From Sciurus carolinensis (Eukaryota; Chordata; Mammalia; Rodentia; Sciuridae), in contig NC_062219.1 in the NCBI RefSeq assembly GCF_902686445.1, positions 104,781,160 through 104,845,159 of the forward strand: 64,000 nt of DNA, written 5' to 3'. Under the pieces are notes generated by a model that did no database searches, was not told the origin of the DNA, and worked only from the letters and a program-made list of their open reading frames with translations. This document shows positions 33,065 to 45,155 of this stretch, one piece after another; the first letter of the stretch is position 1; every line of letters starts with the position of its first letter. The position numbers were made by a program, and so were the translations under genes.

Positions 33065-36000
33065 TCATCCGCTTATCAGCAAGATCAATAGTCCTTTAGT
33101 TTTTTGAGATTGGCTTATCGCACTTAGCATGATATTCTTCAATTTCATCCATTTAGCTGCAAATGCCATAATTTTATCATTCTTCATGGCAGAGTAATAT
33201 TCCATTGTATATATATGCCACAGTTTCATTATCCATTCATCAACTGAAGGGCATCTAGGTTGGTTCCACAATCTGGCTATGGTGAATTGAGCAGCAATGA
33301 TCATTGATGTGGCTGTATCTCTGTAGTATGCTGATTTTAAGTCCTTTGGGTATAGGCCAAGGAGTGGGATAGCTGGGTCAAATGGTGGTTCCATTCCAAG
33401 CTTTCTGAGGAATCTCCATACTGCTTTCCAGAGTGGCTGCACTAATTTGCAGCCCCACCAGCAATGTATGAGTGTACCTTTTTCCCCACATCCTCGCCAA
33501 CACCTATTGTTGCTTGTGTTCTTGATAATCGCCATTCTAATTGTGGTGAGATGAAATCTTAGGGTAGTTTTGATTTGCATTTCTCTTATTACAAGAGATG
33601 TTGAACATTTTTCATATATCTGTTGATTGCTTGTACATCTTCTTCTGTGAAGTGTCTGTTCATTTCCTTAGCCCATTTGTTGATTGGGTTATTCGTATTC
33701 TTGGTGTAGAGTTTTTTGAGTTCTTTATAGATTCTGGAAATTAGCGCTCTATCTGAAGTATGAGTGGCAAAGATATTCTCCCACTCTGTAGGCTCTCTCT
33801 TCACATTACTGATAGTTTCCTTTGTGGAGAGAAAGCTTTTTAGTTTGAATCTATCCCAGTTGTTGATTCTTGCTTTTATTTCTTGTGCTATGGGAGTCCT
33901 GTTAAGGAAGTCTGATCCTGAGCCAACAAGTTGAAGGTTTGGACCTAATTTTTCTTCTATAAGATGCAGGATCTCTGGTCTGATTCCGAGGATCTTGATC
34001 CATTTTGAGTTCAGTTTTGTGCATGGTGAGAGATAGGGGTTTAATTTCATTCTGTTGCATATGGTTTTCCAGTTTTCCCAGCACTATTTGTTGAAGAGGC
34101 TATCTTTTCTCCATTGCAGGTTTTTGGCACCTTGGTCTAGTATGAGAAAACTGTACTTATTTGGGACTGTGTCTGTGTCCTCTTCTGTACCATTGATCTA
34201 CCTGTCTATTTTGGTACCAATACCATGCCGTTTTTGTAACTATTGGTTTGTAATATAGTTGAAGTTCTGGTATTGCAATACCCCTGCTTCACTCTTCCTG
34301 CTATTTCACACTTTAGCTATTCTGGGTTTCTTATTCTTCCAGATAAATTTCAAGACTGCTTGCTCTATTTCTGTGAGGTACATCACTGGGATTTTAATTG
34401 GAATTGCATTGAATCTGTATTGCATTTTTGGTAGTATGGCCATTTTGACAATATTAATTCTTCCTATCCAAGAACATGGGAGATCTTTCCATCTTCTAAG
34501 GTTTTCTTTAATTTCTTTCTTTACTGTTCTGCAGTTCTCATTGTAGAGGTCTTTCACCTCTTTTGTGAGATTGATTCCCAAGTATTTTATTTTTTTCGAG
34601 GCTATTGTGAATGGGGTAGTTTTCCTAACTTCTCTTTCTGAAGATCCATTACTTATGTATAAAAATGCATTGGATTTATGAGCATTGATGTTGTAACCTG
34701 CTACTTTACTGAATTCACTGATGAATTCTAAAAGTTTTCTGGTGGAATTTCCTGGTTCCTCTAAGTATATAATCATGTCATCAGCAAATAGGGATAGTTT
34801 GAGTTCTTCTTTTCCTATTCGTATGCCTTTAATTTCTTTGGTCTGTCTAATTGCTCAGGCTAGAGTTTCAAGGATGATGTTGAATAGAAGTGGTGAAAGA
34901 GGGCATCCCTGCCTTGTTCCAGTTTTTAGAGGGAATGCTTTCAGTTTTTCACCATTTAGAATGATATTGGCCATGAGCTTAGCATAGATGACCTTTACAA
35001 TGTTAAGGAATGTTCCCACTATCCCTATTTTTTCTAGTGTTTTGAGCATGAAGGGATGCTGTATTTTATCAAATGCTTTTTCTGCATCTATCACAATAAT
35101 CATGTGATTCTTGACTGCAAGCCTGATGATATGGTGAATTACATTTATTGATTTCCAAATCTTGAACCAACCTTGCATCCCTGGGATAAAACCCACCTGA
35201 TCGTGGTGCACTGTCTTTAATATATTTTTGTATGCAATTTGTTAAAATTTTGTTGAGAATTTTTGCGTCGATGTTCATTAAGGTTATTGGTCTGAAATTT
35301 TCTTTCCTCGATGTGTCTCTGTCTGGTTTAGGTATCAGGGTGATATTGGCTTCATAGAACGAGTTTGGTAGGGTTCCCTCCTCTTCTATTTCATGGAATA
35401 GTTTGAGAAGTATTGGAATGAGCTCTTCTTTAAAGTTTTTATAGAACTTGGCTGAGAACCCATCTGGTCCCGGACTTTTCTTTGTTGGTAGGCTTTTGAT
35501 GACTTCTTCTATTTCATTACTTGAAATTGATCTATTTAAATTGTGTATGTCCTCCTGGTTCAGTTTAGATAATTCATATATCTCTAGAATCTGTTGACGT
35601 CTTCGAAATTTTCTATTTTGTTGTGTTGGAGTGTAGATTTTCAAAATAGCTTCTAATTATGTTTTGTATTTCACTCGTGTCTGTCGTGATATTTCTTTGT
35701 TCTTTCCAAATTTTAGTAATTTGAGTTTTCTCTCTCTTTCTCTTTGTTAGTGTGGCTAAAGGTTTAAAATTTTGTTTATTTTTTCAAAGAACCAACTTTT
35801 TGTTAATTTTTTATTGTTTCTTTTGTTTCAATTTCATTGATTTCAGCTCTGATTTTAACTATTTTCTGTCTTCTACTACTTTTGGTGTTGCTCTGTTCTT
35901 TTTCTAGGGCTTTGAGCTGTAGTGTTAGGTGGTTTATTTGTTGATTTTTTTCTTTTTATTGAATGCACTCCATTAAATAAATTTTCCTCTAAGAACTGCT

Positions 36001-36901
36001 TTCATAGTGTCCCAGAGATTTTGATATGATGTATCTTTGTTCTCATTTACCTCTATGAATTTTTTTTATTTCCCCTTGGATGTCTTTTGTTATCCATTCA
36101 TCATTCAATAGCATAATATTTAATCTCCAGGTGTTGGAGTAGTTTCTGTTTTTTATTCTGTCATTTATTTCTAATTTCAATCCATTATGATCTGATAGAA
36201 TACAAGGTACTATCTCTATCTTCTTGTATTTGCTAACAGTTGCTTTGTGGCATAACGTATGGTCTATTTTAGAGAAGGATCCATGTACTGCTGAGGAGGA
36301 AGTGTATTCACTCTTTGTTGGATGGTATATTCTATAAATGTCTGTTAAGTCTAAATTATTGATTGTGTTATTGAGATCTATGGTTTCTTTGTTCAATTTT
36401 TGTTTGGAAGATCTGTCCAGTGGGGAGAGAGGTTTGTTAAAGTCACCTAGCATTACTGTGTTGTGGTCTATTTTATTCCTGGAATTGAGAAGAATTTGTT
36501 TGATGTACATAGATGAGGCAATGTTCGGGGCATAGATATTTATAATTGTTTTGTCTTGCTCATTTATGGTTCCCTTAAGCAGTATGAATTGTCCTTCTTC
36601 AATGCCCTTCTAACTTTGACTTGAAGTCTACATTATCTGAGTATGAGGATGGATACTCTGGCTTTTTTGCTGTGTCCATGTGCATGGTATGTTTTTCCCC
36701 ATCCTTTCACCTTTAGTCTGTGGGTATATCTTTCTATGAGATGAGTCTCTTGCAGGCAGCATATTGTTGGATCTTTTTTTTAATCCAATCTGCCAGTCTA
36801 TGTCTTTTGATTGATAAGTTCAGGCCATTAACATTCAGTGCTATTATTGAGATATGATTTGTATTCCCAGTCATTTAACTCATCTTTGGTTTTTTTGACA
36901 T
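33065..36901 (-). pseudogene. ORF2: L1-C ORF2, decayed
   Basis: Starts at ATG 36901 on the minus strand; the ninth codon is already a stop (TAA, where L1-A has CAA). The frame survives only in pieces: endonuclease about 36510-36043 (GDFN and SDHNG visible), the region before RT 35644-35069, RT 35211-34855 and 34776-34306, then 34050-33589 and 33580-33065, the last with CWRGCGEKG…HCWWGC and the normal LISG end. RT palm sequence is present but split, so no RT can be made. Confidence 0.95.
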
Positions 36902-36932
36902 GATTTGGTTTCTCCTTTATATGGCTATTCCT

Positions 36933-37958
36933 TTAGGGTAGTTCCTTCCTTTTTTGATTTACATCATTGTTTTTCATCTCTTCCTCATGGAATATTTTGC
37001 TGACAATGTTCTGAAGTGCCAGCTTTCTATTTGTAAATTCCTTTAGTTTTTGTTTATCACAGAAGGATTTTATTTCATCGTCAAATCTGAAGGTAAGTTT
37101 TGCTGGGCATAAGATTCTTGGTTGGGTCCATTTTATTTCAGATCTTGAAAAATGTTGTTCCAGGCCCTTCTAGCTTTTAGGGTCTGGGTTGAAAAATCTG
37201 CTGATATCCGTAATGGTTTCCCCCTGAATGTAATTTGATTCTTTTCTCCAACAGCCTTTAAAATTCTGTCTTATTTTGTATGTTAGGTATTTTCATTATA
37301 ATGTGCCCTGGTGTGGGTCTGCTGTAATTTTGTATATTTGGAGTCCTATAAGCCTCTTGTACTTGATTTTCCATTTCATTCTTCAGATTTGGGAAATTTT
37401 CTGATATTATTTAATTGAATAGTTTGTTCATTCCTTTGGTTTGTTTCTCTAAGCCTTCCTCAATCCCAATAATTCTTAAGTTTGGTCTTTTCATGATATC
37501 CCATAATTCTTGCAGATTCTTTTCTTGATTTCTTACCATCTTTTCTGTTTGGTCCACTTTGTTTTCAAGATTAAATATTTTGTCTTCAGTGTCTGGGGTT
37601 TTGTCTTCCAGGTGTTCTATCCTATTGGTTATGCTTTCTATGAAGTTTTTAATTTGGCTTATTGTTTCCTTGATTTCAAGGATTTCTGTTTGTTTTTTTT
37701 TTTTTTTTTTTTTTGCAGTATCTCTAACTCTTTATTGAAATGATCTTTTGCTTCCCGTATTTGCTCTTTTAACTATTGATTGGTGCGATCATTCAAAGTC
37801 TGCATTTGCTCTTTCATCTCTTCATTCACTTCTCTGATCATTTTAATTGTGTACATTCTGAACTCCCTTTCTGACATTTCTTCCGCCATGCTGTCATTGG
37901 ATTTTATTGATGTAGCATCTAGGTTTGTTTGGGATGTTTTCTTCCCTTGTTTTTTCAT
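36933..37958 (-). pseudogene. ORF1: L1-C ORF1, decayed
   Basis: Starts MKKQGKKTSQTNLD at 37958 on the minus strand and aligns with L1-A ORF1 residue for residue. The first stop comes after 61 codons (TAG near 37773-37775, CAG in L1-A). It has the single EMKEQMQTL unit rather than the tandem pair in L1-A. An A run of 22 (T run 37693-37714) replaces an 8-A run of L1-A, which also disrupts the frame. The remainder is readable only in fragments. Confidence 0.9.
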
Positions 37959-38690
37959 ATTGCTCAGGTATCTTCCCCTCTAGTAGTGAAACTCTGCGAT
38001 ATTGCAGATTTCCTCTATTGACTAATATTGTCCCTGTAGATTTCCAATAACTTACCTCCTAGCCTTCAGTAGCCTGAAGTCTTGGAGGAACTTGATAATG
38101 CAGTGTTCCACAAGGAAGCTGCTCCTCTAGGGGTGGTGATCCTCAGGTAAGGTATATTCTCTGCTAGTGGGCAAAGGCGCCTCCACTTGTTGACTGTCAG
38201 CCAAAGGGGGACTAGACTGTGGGCTGGGGTACGGCTGATCTGGTCCCAGGTCTTCACTTCTACCACCCTGTGGGAAAGCCTCAACTGGCAGGGACAACTC
38301 ACCTGGTGGGGGAAGTCTCACTGGGTAGCTCTCCTCTGAGAAGTTCCCTTTAGTCCAGAACTACCCCCTGTCCAGAGAGCATCACCCTATGAGTGAGTCT
38401 CTTGCTTGACAGCCCTCCTTTGTGATGTTCCCTATGTTCCAGAACTACTGCCTGGGCCGGGGATCCTGGCCCTGTGAGGGAGTCTCCCGCTGGGCAGCCC
38501 CACTCCAAGAAGCTGCCTGCGATCTGGGCCTGCCGCCCGGTCCAGGGTAGCCTCGCCCAATGTGTGAGACTCATCTGGCAGCTCTGAGTTTGTCCCGAGT
38601 CTCTTAATAGCTCCTCTTCTTGAATCCTGAAATCTCGAGCAACACGAGATGCAGTCACCCTTTAGTCTGCCATCTTGGTCCGTCATTTTT
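37959..38690 (-). promoter_or_regulatory. L1-C 5' UTR, single unit
   Basis: Begins 'gaccaagatggcagac' on the minus strand. It shares the order of blocks with the L1-A terminal unit: YY1-like start, 'aagaagaggagctattaaga', a GC-rich middle, then 'ccaagacttcaggctactga' before ORF1. No 459-base tandem copy is visible. The region is decayed in CpG relative to L1-A. Confidence 0.85.
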
Positions 38691-39570
38691 TTTCTCTGTT
38701 ATCATTTACAGAATTATGCCCTTTATTTGGTATATCTCCATGAAAGGAGAATTCTTTTAAAATATGATAGGAATTAGAAAATCTTTTATGCATAAAAATG
38801 TGAACTTCATTCTCAAAAGTGTTCTTGGTTTCTTTAATCCTTTGAAACTATTTTGCCTGTACATTAGCTTCTCCTCAACAAGTAAATCTATAAAAAGAAA
38901 TTTCTCTATCTCATTCTGTCAACTTGAATCACACATTAATTGAAAGCTTAAAGAATTATTGTAATCGCTTACTATTTTCCTTTAATGATTTTCAAAATTT
39001 GAGATGGAGCCAAATACCTTTCTGTGTACAAAAATAGAACAATTTAGAGTAGTGATAGACATTTGGCAAGATTTGCAGGTGAAATGGATTTTTTTTAATG
39101 TGCATGTTTCAGGAGGTTCTTTTGTGGAATATAGTTAAAACATAACACTTAAAAGAAAGCTTGAAGCAATATCATGTTCATAAAAATTAACCGCTCTCTT
39201 ACCTCATATTTAAGAGCTGAATTTGTGTTTTAAAATGCTTCTTCCATAGTTGAAGATATCAAAATTAGCTGAAACTTTACAAAAAGTTTTGGTGATGATC
39301 TAATCATTAGATTTAAGGAGTCATCAAAAAGCTCAATTTTTATTTCTTTACATAAAATTCTATATTCCAAGAGTGGTGGTTCAGTTAAAAGACAGCTCTA
39401 TCTCTAAAAGCAAGTTATGGCCTCACTGTGATCTTTACACTTATTAAAAAACAACTGAAGTTTCTTATAGATTTTCTGTTTCTAGCACTAGCCTGGAATT
39501 GTAAGAATTTTGTACCCTAGGTTTCATGCACAGTCACATTGTGCTACCAAAACGTCATTTCTGTGCCTTA
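38691..39570. other. Non-coding, no feature recognised
   Basis: Unique AT-rich DNA beyond the 5' end of L1-C. Confidence 0.5.
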
Positions 39571-39574
39571 CTCA

Positions 39575-39800
39575 GAAACTTCTATAATAGTTACACTGCA
39601 GTTTAGTGACTTCTGTGTTCCAGGCATTGTGTAAAGCACACAACAGACATCAGCTCTACCTCCAGTCAACCCATGCATCAGTAAATCATCCTTCATTGAC
39701 AGTGGGCACTTGAGGAAACTCACACTTGAGGAGCTGAGATGATTCACCCAAGGCCTCACTGCAACTCCTGGCAGAACTGGAATCTGAAACTTCTCTTACC
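39575..39800 (+). repeat. MIR SINE relic
   Basis: 'gtgttccaggcattgtgtaa', 'tgggcacttgaggaaactc' and 'gaactggaatctgaaac' follow the MIR core and right-end order. Confidence 0.6.
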
Positions 39801-41240
39801 CAAATCACAGTGTTCACCCCACTCTTCTCCACAGTCTCCCCATCACAGCCTGGAGGACACAGTGATGCATCAATGATAAGAAGGATGTTAGTACCAATAC
39901 AGCCCATAGAAACAGTGTGTGACCCTCAGGGACACTGATTTCTCACACATTCTACCTTTGACAATCCTTGACCAATGGCCTGATGTCTTTTGGAAGATTT
40001 TCATTTTCTCTGACACCTAAATTCATCAACCAATGAGCATTTATCAAATGCTCACTACGTTAAAGCCCTATGGATAATATCACCATATAAAATAGAGCAT
40101 AAATATGTTTCATATCCAAATATTTTGAGGGGCATACTTACACTAAACAAAGCTTCATTGTTTTTCTGGAACTCAAATCTAATGAGACATCCTGGGTTTT
40201 TGGTTTGTTTTCTTTTCTATTGCTAAATCTGGTAGTTTTGCCTGTCAGAGATACATATATAATTGTTTCATCTCATTTTGGTTTTAATTGTCCCTCTCCC
40301 TCTTGGTGAGACAACCTTTGTGCACAGGAAAAGGAAGTCATTAATTCAACATGTAAATGCAATATGAACAGTACAGATATTAAGGATAACTGTGAAGACT
40401 TCAAAACTCCTCTCAGAAATAATCTCAACAAAATATAGTACTGTCAGCCTAGAAATCCGTCCAGGCTAGATGAGCTCTTGGAGTTAATGTGCTTTTCTGT
40501 GGTGACTCATTCTTTTCATTTACTCAGTCATTTTAGAGTCAGAGACGCAGCAGGGAGGTGATGACACACTCAGGAGGGTAATTAAGAGAATGTAATGAGG
40601 GGACTCTTTACAAAGATATAGGCAGAGTTAAGGGAAACTCCCAAGGAATGGGGAGGTTCACCAAAGCTAGCAACATTGGAATCTATTCTACTAGTCTTCC
40701 AGGTTGTGACAGGTGGCAACCACTACTGGAATCCAGGGAAAGCTTTGTTGTGGCCAAGAACCAAAAGTTAGACAATGGTACTCAATGACGTCAAGAGCTG
40801 ACTGGAACAGCAAAGCAGAAGCCAAGGAATCAATACTTTGATGTCTCTCACCTTGCACTCTATTTGTGCCTCCCTTTGACCAAATACTAGCAGAAAAAGC
40901 CAGGGGAAAAGAGAAGAATGCTATGATGTCCATAGATGTCTGCTCCAGCTTCCAAGCATACAGAGCAAGGGGAAAGGCTAAGGAGTGAATCTGAAGGGGC
41001 AAAGAGAGTACCCAGCACTTCCCCCATGTGGTGTCCTTACTTCTTATGCTATCCCTTAAGTTTTTTTATATATGTGAGCATAGCATTTACAGCCTCTAAT
41101 AATATTTCATAACTTATTTATGTCTCTCTGTAGTCTGAGTATCTTTCACTAAAACTAATGATAAAGCTATACACATTGTAACACTTTCAAATCTTCTATT
41201 AATACAGAGAAGGCAATACACAGTCTACTAAATCCTAACT
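39801..41240. other. Non-coding, no gene recognised
   Basis: Unique DNA with a short L2-like stretch near 40030 ('caatgagcatttatcaaatg'). The frame 40691-41002 (minus, 103 codons) has no recognisable domain. Confidence 0.45.
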
Positions 41241-41243
41241 GCC

Positions 41244-41291
41244 AGCAAAAAAAATAAATAAATAAATAAAAAAGAAAGAAAGAAAAGAAAA
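41244..41291. repeat. (AAAT)n / A-rich tract
   Basis: Run of AAAT units followed by AAAG units. No element with a target duplication is attached to it. Confidence 0.9.
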
Positions 41292-42735
41292 CAGATAGAA
41301 GGACATGGAATAGCTTTTCTCCCTTCTCCCTTTCCTGAGTTTGGACACTGGTTTGCTTGGTAGGAAGTCCAAAGCAAGGATGATAAGGCAGAAGGGGACA
41401 AGGTATGGAACACGGAAAGGCCAGCTCACCTCCTGTAGCAGAGCATAGAGAAAGGTTTTGCACTTCATGCCCACCTCCCCAGGAAGTTCATGTAAAAGGG
41501 GTGTGGGAATCACAAAATAGTATCACGAACCCCCTCTTATTTTTCTCAGCTCTGAACTGTATTTAATACAGATTCTCTTCTTCTCACAAGCTTATTAATC
41601 ACAAACTTGTTCTATAGAACTTTGGTTTTTCAGAAAACTTTCCATAGTGTTGGTGCCTCACAGAGCAGGAGAAACAATGGCAGGAGAAACAAGCATGGAA
41701 TGCTGAAAACATGAAAAAAACTTCAATCACCTGAGGATCCTTGACTACTACATCCACGCAAAGACTGTTATACATCAGAGAAATTACAGATGTGCCTCTC
41801 AACTTCCCCTTGAAAAAACATCATTTTTCTTGTACAGCAGAACTCTGGGGATGTAGTGATGTGATATTTGTTAATTAACACTTGTCTAAATTCTGCTAAC
41901 TAAATTGTATCAGATGAGCATCTCATCATGTAAGCTGACCAAAGCATCTGCCTGAACATAATCAGATTGCTGAATGGTAGGCAAAGCTTTCTAAAGGAAT
42001 TAAACAAATTTAATTTTGACAAATATGTGCCATTTGCTATCACAAAATAAGTACTTACTTGAAAAGTTAAAGGTGAGAAATAAGATACATAAATTTTCAT
42101 GTTTTTTCAATCCTTTCATATATATTACTCAACTCAGGTTTTCACATATGTTTATGATTCTATATTGGTTTCTGTCATGGATGTTTACTTTGCCCCTTTT
42201 GGGGTACTTTGATGGAGCCATATCCTTTCTCTCATTGTGCTGAGAATCCTAAAGGGAATGAGTAGGAATTTTGACTCAATTTTTTTTTTTTGTTCCTAGT
42301 GTTTTTTTGCCTAGTGTCTAGTGCATAGTAACACCCAATCCTTCTTTTATAACTATAGAGATAACTTGGTTACCTGGAAGCTTACTATTTGAAATCCAAC
42401 TTACATTTAAAACAACAACAAAAAATAAAATTAAAAAAACATTCTGAATGTCTCTGCAATAATCTGATATAAAACAAACAAATGATACACAAAAGTTCTT
42501 CCAAACTTCTCTGCAATGACCTGACATATGTATATCTATAAGCCAAGTCTTCACAGGGGTTATTCTCAGTGTATTTCTATTTGTCCTGCAAGTAACCTAT
42601 TATTCTAGCACACACCATATTTATGACAACAATGTGAAATAGTCATCAAAGCTGCCACTCTGAGGTCAGACCCACTTTTTGTGTGATTCAGTCACAAATT
42701 ATTTCCCTTCTCTGTACTTCTGTTTTCTCATTGTA
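41292..42735. other. Non-coding, no feature recognised
   Basis: Unique DNA; a T run at 42281-42291 lies in a short tract. The four overlapping minus-strand frames at 41167-41513 depend on the neighbouring A-rich tract and are not genes. Confidence 0.5.
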
Positions 42736-43250
42736 ATGGACCTCCTGTAAGATCAGCCCAGCGATTCCTGCCAAACTAATATTCACGCCCTTGTGGAGGC
42801 TCCTTCTTCTTAAATGTGAGCTGAATTTGACTATTCACTTTTAACAACTAGAACACATCAGACGCAGTGGGCTGATGAGATTAGGTCATAGTTTCCATTT
42901 TGCAGATTCTTTTTCACATTTTCTCCATCAGAACCCTTACTCTGGGGGAAGCCAGAATCCCATGTTGAGCAGAGTATTAGAGAAGCCATTATGACAAAGA
43001 CCTAATGCCTCCACAAACCAGTAGCAAAGACATAAGGTATAACATCAAAAGCTAGAGAGTAGGGCTTCCCCAAGGGTGGCTTGAGATGACCATATTCTGA
43101 CCAACATTTTAACTGAGCTGTGAGAGATCTTGAGCCAGAATGACCCAGCTGTACTACTCAATTCCTGATGAACAGAAACTATGAAATAAATGTGTGCTAT
43201 TTTTCAACCACTAACCATTTGTTACAAAGCAATTGAGATAAAATACAGAT
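42736..43250 (+). mobile_element. MLT1-type MaLR LTR relic
   Basis: The word 'ctctgggggaagccagaat', followed at a distance by 'gagagatcttgagccagaat', 'gacccagctg' and 'acagaaactatgaaataaat', is the typical downstream half of an MLT1-family LTR, including a polyadenylation-type AATAAA near 43183. Old, non-coding. Confidence 0.7.
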
Positions 43251-44365
43251 TTGGATAGTGAAAGAAGGGTGCCATTCTAAAAGAAGCCTAAAATGTGGGA
43301 GTGACTTGGGAACCAACCAGTGAATGGACTTTGAGTAAAGTGTTAGTAGACACATCAAGAGTTTTAAGGACTCCAAACAACAGATACAGGCTTATAGAAA
43401 ATTGAGATTAATATTCTTGGAAACAAGTCACAAAACTATATATGACTCATACAGCCACTATCACGTAAGGACATTCTGAAGAGTAAATGAGTGAATGCAT
43501 GACACCACTTTACCTAGGGTCTAGTGCATAGTAACACCCAATCAATAAAAAAATCATTGATAGAAGCTTGCAATAGGAGCTTTAACTGAGAATATTTAAT
43601 TATTACACTAATATTGTAAAAACCAGATATGAAAACAACAAAAAAGGCATTCTAGGGAAATTTTGTCAAAAGAAAACATCTCAGCAGTTAATAGGTGAAT
43701 AATTCTATTTTTGTCCTGTATGACACTGTCTTTTGTACTTACTCTTGCTACCTAGTATACATAAAAGAGAATCTCTCATCATTATCTTAAAATCAGTACT
43801 GGTTTCTGTTCCTATTGACATATCTCTAATTTTCTTGTTGCCCCATGTAGAAACTGTAGTCTTCTCTCTTCTTTATTTTCCAACCCCTAACCTGAGTACT
43901 TATCTCTTCCCATCACTTCCTTTTATTTATAATTCAAGCACCTCTGTCCACATTCTGCCCAAACTATGTCTAGCCTACTTTAACAACCAGTTGTACAACA
44001 CATACTCTGAGAATGATTGAAATCCCTTCTGTCTGTGGCCACCAGCATCAGACACCATGCCTAAAACTCAGGAGCACTTCCTGATTTTCCATCTTCACTC
44101 CTCACATTTAATTAGTAATATAGTCCAGCTCAGGACTGCAAATTAGGGTGAGAAAAGATGAGAGTTGAAGATACCTTGTACAAGAACACCAGCATTTAGG
44201 AAACTGTCAATTAAAATCAAGCACTGTAGTTCTGAAACAAACATGTGGTCCCAACAGGCAAGAAAAGTTTCAAGGACACAATTCTTAACAGTGGTAAAAG
44301 CAAAAATAAAGTTTAGGTGGATGAAACTTAGAATAATTTGAGCACCTTTCTCTGTATGTTAGCTA
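43251..44365. other. Non-coding with a MIR-like tail at 43480-43560
   Basis: Mostly unique DNA. At 43519 there is a 25-base word also found at 42316. The frame 43733-44020 (95 codons) has no recognisable domain. Confidence 0.45.
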
Positions 44366-44369
44366 CCAT

Positions 44370-44540
44370 GTACATTCATTCTTTCATTTATTTAACAAAT
44401 ATTTACTTATGACCAACCATGTTCCCAGTGCTATATAAAGAACTGGCTACACCATAGGACACATAGCAGTAAAAAATAAAGATCATGCCCCATTCATAAA
44501 GTTTACACTCTAAGATATATTATATGATCTTCATAAAATC
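44370..44540 (+). repeat. L2 (LINE-2) 3' fragment
   Basis: 'cattctttcatttatttaac', 'aacaaatatttacttatga' and 'tcataaagtttacactcta' are diverged forms of the typical 3' end of mammalian L2. Confidence 0.65.
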
Positions 44541-44745
44541 CCCATGGTTGCTATGATAGCCTCATTTTCAAATGAAGAAACTGAAGCTCTATTAAGATAT
44601 CTAATTTAACAAAGATGACCCAGCTATAAAATTATGGGAAGATTCATTGATAGAACTGGCAATAGAAAAAATAACTGATAATGACAATATTAAGCCCAGA
44701 TTAGAATGATTCTAAAGTCATGTTCTTTCTAACACATCACCCTGC
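44541..44745 (+). repeat. MIR SINE relic
   Basis: 'cattttcaaatgaagaaact' and 'gaagctctattaagatatc' preserve the 'gatgaggaaactgaggc' and 'agaggttaagt' blocks of MIR. Confidence 0.6.
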
Positions 44746-44982
44746 CCTAGTAGGATAGAATTTAAAAATCAGCTTCTAGAATTGGCACCCATTCATGAGT
44801 AAATTTCTGTATGGTAGTAGAAGCAGAATATTTCATTCTCTATAAACCCTGATAATTCAGACATTTGAGAAGTCCCGAACACACGGGTCAAAGTTTTTCC
44901 TTTGGACTTGAAATTAACAACAACAAAACATTATATTCTGTTGTAATCCAGGCTGTTTTCATAAATTTCATAAAGAATTTAA

Positions 44983-45155
44983 GCTCTGGAATCCAACAGA
45001 TCTGATTTGATTTCCAGCTCTGCACTGAAGATTTGTGTTCATCCCTGGGCAAGTTACTGAACCTAGTCAGGTCTCAATTTCCTCATCAACACAATGGAGA
45101 TAACACTACCTATTTTTGCAGTTGTTATGAGAATTAAATTATATAAAGCATGTAA
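44983..45155 (+). repeat. MIR SINE, well-preserved relic
   Basis: Long match in order: 'ttccagctctgcactga', 'tgggcaagttactgaacct', 'ctcaatttcctcatcaac' and 'gagaattaaattatataaag' reproduce the MIR left, core and tail blocks. Confidence 0.8.

Larger units (their letters stand above)
32785..38690 (-). mobile_element. L1-C: older near-full-length LINE-1, minus strand
   Basis: On the minus strand, in order: 5' UTR starting with a YY1-like 'caagatggc' (38690-37959), ORF1 (37958-36933), ORF2 (36901-33065), then a 3' UTR with a telomere-like tract and a long AT-rich tail end running to about 32785. Both ORFs are broken in several places. It is recognisably the same lineage as L1-A but more diverged, with one promoter unit only and a longer 3' end. 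Confidence 0.95.

Noticed and set aside
36338..37983. Plus-strand frames across L1-C
   Set aside because: Antisense shadows of ORF1 and ORF2.
38066..38686. Four minus-strand frames of 64-102 codons
   Set aside because: They lie in the 5' UTR of L1-C; overlapping frames in GC-rich non-coding sequence.
40691..41002. 103-codon minus-strand frame
   Set aside because: No recognised domain and no supporting gene structure.
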